The notes below the pieces were generated by a model that was given only the letters and a program-made list of their open reading frames with translations, made no database searches and was not told where the DNA came from. 11,618 bases of DNA from Saccoglossus kowalevskii (taxonomy: Eukaryota; Hemichordata; Enteropneusta; Harrimaniidae): assembly GCF_000003605.2 (NCBI RefSeq), contig NW_003154290.1, positions 2,637-14,254 on the forward strand, in the 5' to 3' direction. Below are positions 9,301-11,618 of this stretch, piece after piece; position 1 is the stretch's first letter; every line of letters begins with the position of its first letter. The translations under genes and the position numbers were made by a program.

Positions 9301-11114
9301 ATTTTTTTAGACCCTAATCACCAATACTCGAATTTGGTGTACACACCCCATTTATATTGTGCTCTAATTGTTACTAAAATAATAGAATGATACTCACTGG
9401 ATTTCTCAGAACCTCCTAAAGGCATCAAACCACCACCATCCAGCACAGCCTTTGGATCATTAGTCTCAATACCTCTGCTATCAGAACCCCAACCGTTTGG
9501 TATGCTTATATCTTTCCTGTCATGGAATTCCACCTCCAAACATAAATATAATAATTTATTAACTGGCCTAGGAATTAAGCTATGTTTACTCACAAATGAT
9601 CTGAAACATTCAGGTTATGTGGGTGAAATAGACAATAAAACACTTCACTGATATGCAAATAATAATGGTTTGTGAATTGTTATTAGAATATAAATTCTAA
9701 TATTTTTATGGAAGATTTTCCTTTCAAAATTCAAAATAGTTCATCACAATCTACAATATACACTAGCATATTCTGCCTGAATGATTTCAAATATTGGGCT
9801 TTTCTGTAAATAATGCACTTCAATATTTACAGGAAACACTTGACTAATATAGTGCAAAGGTGATAATTGAAAGATGTATAGTTTATTCAAATATAATGTA
9901 TTTACCTTGCCAACAGCTGCCGTTGATGTCGCCATATCCAGTACAAAACTGTCACCACCAGTGGCGGGTGCTGCCAAAGTTATTGGATTAGTTCCTAATA
10001 CACACTCTCTTGCTCTTGTAGGCACTTGTAATGGTGAGGTGTTTGTAAATGACATGCCCTGAAATCAGTCAGTGAGATGTTTAGAATAATTGCACAACAC
10101 AGGTTAGGTTATCAGTGAGTGACATTCAATTATAAGTTTGTACTACCTTGTATAAACGAGCTCTCTGTCTGCATCGTTCCGACATTTAGAAACTGTATGT
10201 TTGTAATCATTGGTTCTGAGATATTTGATGAATCATGAAACAAGTGACAGTTTACAAAACTAACTTAGGATATAGAACTTCAATCGAAATTGCATTACTA
10301 GTGTACACCCAGTGATATTTTAAACAACACAATAACTTACCATTAATCCATGCTGCAACGCTTGCATACTGTACCAACCGGCTATACCATAGTGGTTTGA
10401 ACCTTGTTATGAGGAAAAACAAGACCGTGCCAGATAATATAGAAATATATACTTAACTGTGTCATCATATTTAGGACCACTTTGTTCATAATCGAAATCA
10501 AAAGAAAAAAATTCAGTTAATGGTTTCGTAAGTACATATGTGTTTGGATTATTGATTTGTATTTGCAAAAACTGTCGTGGGCCAGGGTTCACTCCAATAT
10601 TAATTTGATGTAACAGCTAGGTTGTATAGACATACTATGCAATGCAGCAATGCTTATATTTATTGTATATACATTGTATAAAATCAGGTTATGACATTTC
10701 TGCTACATGAGTTGATTGCACTTTATCCCAGCTACTGTAATTAAGTGTGACTACTACAATTGATGAAATGTAACTATATACAATGTATGTTCTGTGAGAT
10801 AAAGTATGTGTTCAAAAGTATAATTAACATAATATACATGGAAGTCAAGTAAAGTACCCCATTTCGTCCTATTCACATATTGTTGATTATTGTACATATT
10901 TGATTAAATTAAACCATGTGCTTACCTTTAGCTACAACCCAGCCTACGCCTGATTGTTTGGCTTTCTGTATTGCTAGTTCCATGGAGAAGTTTCCCACCA
11001 CAGGCCCAAGCAGATTATTGCCATTTACATGAGCAGTCGCGGCAAACTCTGTTAAAATGATTGGCTCTTTGTCGGACACTGTTGTTCCACTTTTTATGTC
11101 GTTCACATACATAT
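6325..11114 (-). CDS. Malate/L-lactate dehydrogenase (Ldh2) family oxidoreductase, 5'-partial, eight exons
   Basis: Joining 11114..10926, 10402..10341, 10058..9906, 9533..9398, 8836..8718, 8209..8114, 7554..7444 and 6375..6325 gives 304 residues ending at TAA (6327-6325). All junctions are GT-AG and keep frame. The protein belongs to the Ldh2/YjmC/AllD-type NAD(P)-dependent 2-ketoacid (malate, lactate or ureidoglycolate) dehydrogenases, which are soluble enzymes unrelated to classical MDH/LDH. Visible family landmarks: GSNHYG with its conserved His near residue 66, the nucleotide-binding stretch with MSFTNTSP (85-92) and LGTNP (104-108), FVLDMATS (122-129), the GGGLMPLGG loop (167-175), GYKGYGLAMLVE (181-192), a C-terminal FIAINP (223-228) and GDP (262-264). 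Family members run about 340-365 residues, so roughly 50 N-terminal residues, including the catalytic SHG motif, lie past the right edge. The substrate cannot be fixed from this sequence. Confidence 0.93.
6376..7443 (-). other. Ldh2 intron between exons G and H, 1068 bp
   Basis: Its 3' half (6376-6980) is AT-rich with nothing recognised. The part 6981-7367 is less AT-rich, bounded by a 9-bp direct repeat and carrying short hairpins, and may be an insertion (see separate entry). Confidence 0.7.
6981..7367. mobile_element. Possible non-autonomous insertion bounded by 9-bp direct repeats
   Basis: AGCGTCACC occurs at 6981-6989 and 7359-7367, as would a 9-bp target-site duplication of a Mutator-like element. 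The ~369 bp between them are more GC-rich than the surrounding intron. They hold hairpins ATTACGC-AAGA-GCGTAAT (7099-7116) and AATCAC-AGAG-GTGATT (about 7032-7047). They also hold TTGATG (7274-7279) followed by CCCCGAAACGT (7290-7300), which resembles the hammerhead-like end motif seen in Penelope-like elements. No terminal inverted repeats or coding sequence are visible. This is a weak call. Confidence 0.3.
7444..7554 (-). CDS. Ldh2 exon G
   Basis: Thirty-seven codons, residues 252-288, AEGESEVLVAGDPER to KNLGEFM. The GDPE motif and following residues match the C-terminal region of the family. The acceptor is tatatttgcag and the donor gtaagg. Confidence 0.9.
7555..8113 (-). other. Ldh2 intron between exons F and G, 559 bp
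   Basis: Nothing coding is supported. It contains the 15-bp tandem duplication at 7934-7963. Confidence 0.75.
7934..7963. repeat. Perfect 15-bp tandem duplication
   Basis: GATTGTAACTGATTG occurs twice back to back (7934-7948 and 7949-7963) in an Ldh2 intron, a recent-looking slippage duplication. Confidence 0.92.
8114..8209 (-). CDS. Ldh2 exon F
   Basis: Thirty-two codons, residues 220-251, GQCFIAINPEAF to CRNLSP. The FIAINP motif is the conserved late beta strand of Ldh2 enzymes. The acceptor is tgttttaccag and the donor gtaagt. Confidence 0.92.
8210..8717 (-). other. Ldh2 intron between exons E and F, 508 bp
   Basis: The middle part (about 8397-8665) has more balanced base composition and an 87-codon open frame on the minus strand (8401-8664), but no recognisable domain and no splice-site context. 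It may be an old transposon fragment. Confidence 0.7.
8718..8836 (-). CDS. Ldh2 exon E
   Basis: Residues 180-219, starting with the rest of Ser180 and GYKGYGLAM, a highly conserved helix of the family, through CGLLAGSKYGPNIRKW to GGVANL. The acceptor is tgtatctattag and the donor gtatgt. Confidence 0.92.
8837..9397 (-). other. Ldh2 intron between exons D and E, 561 bp
   Basis: AT-rich; only a weak CACCAA/TTGGTG hairpin (9319-9339) was noticed. Confidence 0.75.
9398..9533 (-). CDS. Ldh2 exon D
   Basis: Residues 135-179 plus the first base of Ser180. It includes SIPNGWGSDSRG and the glycine-rich GGGLMPLGG turn. The acceptor tatgtttggag is purine-rich near the AG and therefore atypical; the donor is gtgagt. 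Confidence 0.88.
9534..9905 (-). other. Ldh2 intron between exons C and D, 372 bp
   Basis: Nothing beyond AT-rich intron sequence was seen. Confidence 0.75.
9906..10058 (-). CDS. Ldh2 exon C
   Basis: Fifty-one codons in phase 0 at both ends, residues 84-134, from GMSFTNTSP to STAAVGK. It contains most of the dinucleotide-binding signature and the DMATS motif. The acceptor is ctgatttcag and the donor gtaaat. Confidence 0.93.
10341..10402 (-). CDS. Ldh2 exon B
   Basis: A 62-nt exon encoding the end of Gly63 and SNHYGIAGWYSMQALQHGLM (64-83). It carries the conserved active-site-region His. The acceptor ataacaag has a weak pyrimidine tract; the donor is gtaagt. Confidence 0.9.
10403..10925 (-). 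other. Ldh2 intron between exons A and B, 523 bp
   Basis: AT-rich. An inverted pair TATACATTGTATA (near 10669) and TATACAATGTATG (near 10775) lies about 100 bp apart. A 61-codon open frame next to exon B (10407-10592) has no family resemblance. Confidence 0.75.
10926..11114 (-). CDS. Ldh2 exon A (first exon visible)
   Basis: Starts after acceptor ttttattttgtag with AT, completing a codon begun in an unseen upstream exon (phase 1; residue probably Asp, Asn, His or Tyr). It encodes MYVNDIKSG to WVVAK and ends with the first G of Gly63 at donor gtaag. It corresponds to the family segment just after the missing SHGLNRL region. Confidence 0.9.
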
Positions 11115-11618
11115 CTACAAAATAAAATGGTATTGTTATAGTAGACATAAAGCGACCTTTTCCCTTTCAAACAAAACCAATGTATGAATATGTATGATCG
11201 ACACACGACCATCGACGTAAAACTGGTGAGTAATGTTTCCACTGGAGGGGACGATTTGAAAACCCAAACCACAGATGATCAGCGACGTACAACGTCTTCA
11301 AATGGGCCATTCCAGTTTATATCTGCACCCCCCTGTTGATGAGGTCGGATTTCCAGCACTGTATGATGGGGAAAATACCCCGGAATTCCAACTGTATATG
11401 GAGAAACAGAATCTGGAAATCCAGACGTGTATGGATTTTTTTTTCCTGGAAATCCAGGCAGTTATGGCTACTAAATTAAATGTGGCCTTGTTTATCTCGC
11501 CATATACCGGTTGATGAGGATGGATTTCCAACACTGTATGACTAAAAACACTTGGAATTCTGATTGTATATGGTAACACAATTTGGCCAGTATGAAATAT
11601 TTATTACTGAAATTAGAT
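11115..11618. other. Upstream Ldh2 intron sequence reaching the right edge
   Basis: The missing N-terminal Ldh2 exon (SHGLNRL region) is not here on the minus strand: no matching peptide or suitable donor was found. The stretch is therefore taken as intron, most of it beyond 11300 occupied by the minisatellite. Confidence 0.6.
11305..11595 (+). repeat. Degenerate ~33-bp minisatellite with ~175-bp higher-order period
   Basis: Units of the form GGAnWTCCAnnnnTGTATGGA start at 11347, 11382, 11415, 11448, 11522 and 11554, mostly 31-36 bp apart, with degenerate flanking units. A larger block repeats too: GTTGATGAGG recurs at 11335 and 11510, GGATTTCCA-CACTGTATGA at 11347 and 11522, and GGAATTC at 11382 and 11554 (offsets 172-175). 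In the plus frame, three consecutive units read as GIPTVYG, GNPDVYG and GNPGSYG with an 11-residue period, then a stop. Confidence 0.8.

Noticed and set aside
10407-10592. 61-codon minus-strand open frame adjoining Ldh2 exon B
   Set aside because: No homology was recognised, and it lies between exons A and B that splice in frame without it.
11115-11300. N-terminal Ldh2 exon
   Set aside because: No SHGLNRL-like peptide or minus-strand donor of the right phase could be found, so the exon must lie outside the window.
11275-11514. 79-codon plus-strand open frame as a gene
   Set aside because: It is a chance opening through the minisatellite and reads the units in shifting frames; treated as repeat DNA.

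Overview
The window is a piece of an animal nuclear genome, most likely an invertebrate. It is AT-rich, its genes are split by spliceosomal GT-AG introns of about 0.3 to 3 kb, and one gene is a two-pore-domain potassium (K2P) channel, a family of metazoan type. The other gene belongs to the bacterial-type malate/L-lactate dehydrogenase (Ldh2) family, which is found patchily in invertebrates and, to my knowledge, not in vertebrates. A marine invertebrate such as a tunicate, mollusc or hemichordate would fit, but the sequence alone does not settle this.

Both genes are on the minus strand and lie head to tail. From high to low coordinates: 11115-11618 is an intron or upstream region carrying a degenerate ~33-bp minisatellite. 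The Ldh2 gene follows in eight recognisable coding exons, 11114 down to 6325, with its first ~50 residues missing beyond the right edge. The intergenic stretch 4716-6324 holds a plus-strand TATA / initiator / AATAAA module that looks like the core of an LTR. The K2P gene has two coding exons, 4715-4352 and 1290-254, separated by a 3061-bp intron rich in simple repeats and inverted repeats. Past its stop codon, in the presumed 3' UTR or flank, is a perfect 13-bp-stem hairpin.

Both proteins join cleanly in frame across every intron, and all splice sites used are GT-AG. The K2P protein is complete at 466 residues. It has an acid-sensor-type GYGH first pore, a cysteine-free glycosylated cap, a ~190-residue serine-rich M2-M3 loop and a short tail, an overall plan most like TRESK/KCNK18. 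The Ldh2 protein is visible for 304 residues to its natural stop. The two genes have no evident functional link.

I found no tRNA, rRNA, CRISPR array or intact transposase/reverse-transcriptase gene. The unusual material is the channel's regulatory loop and several uncharacterised repeats and hairpins in non-coding DNA. I do not see a clear new multi-gene system here.
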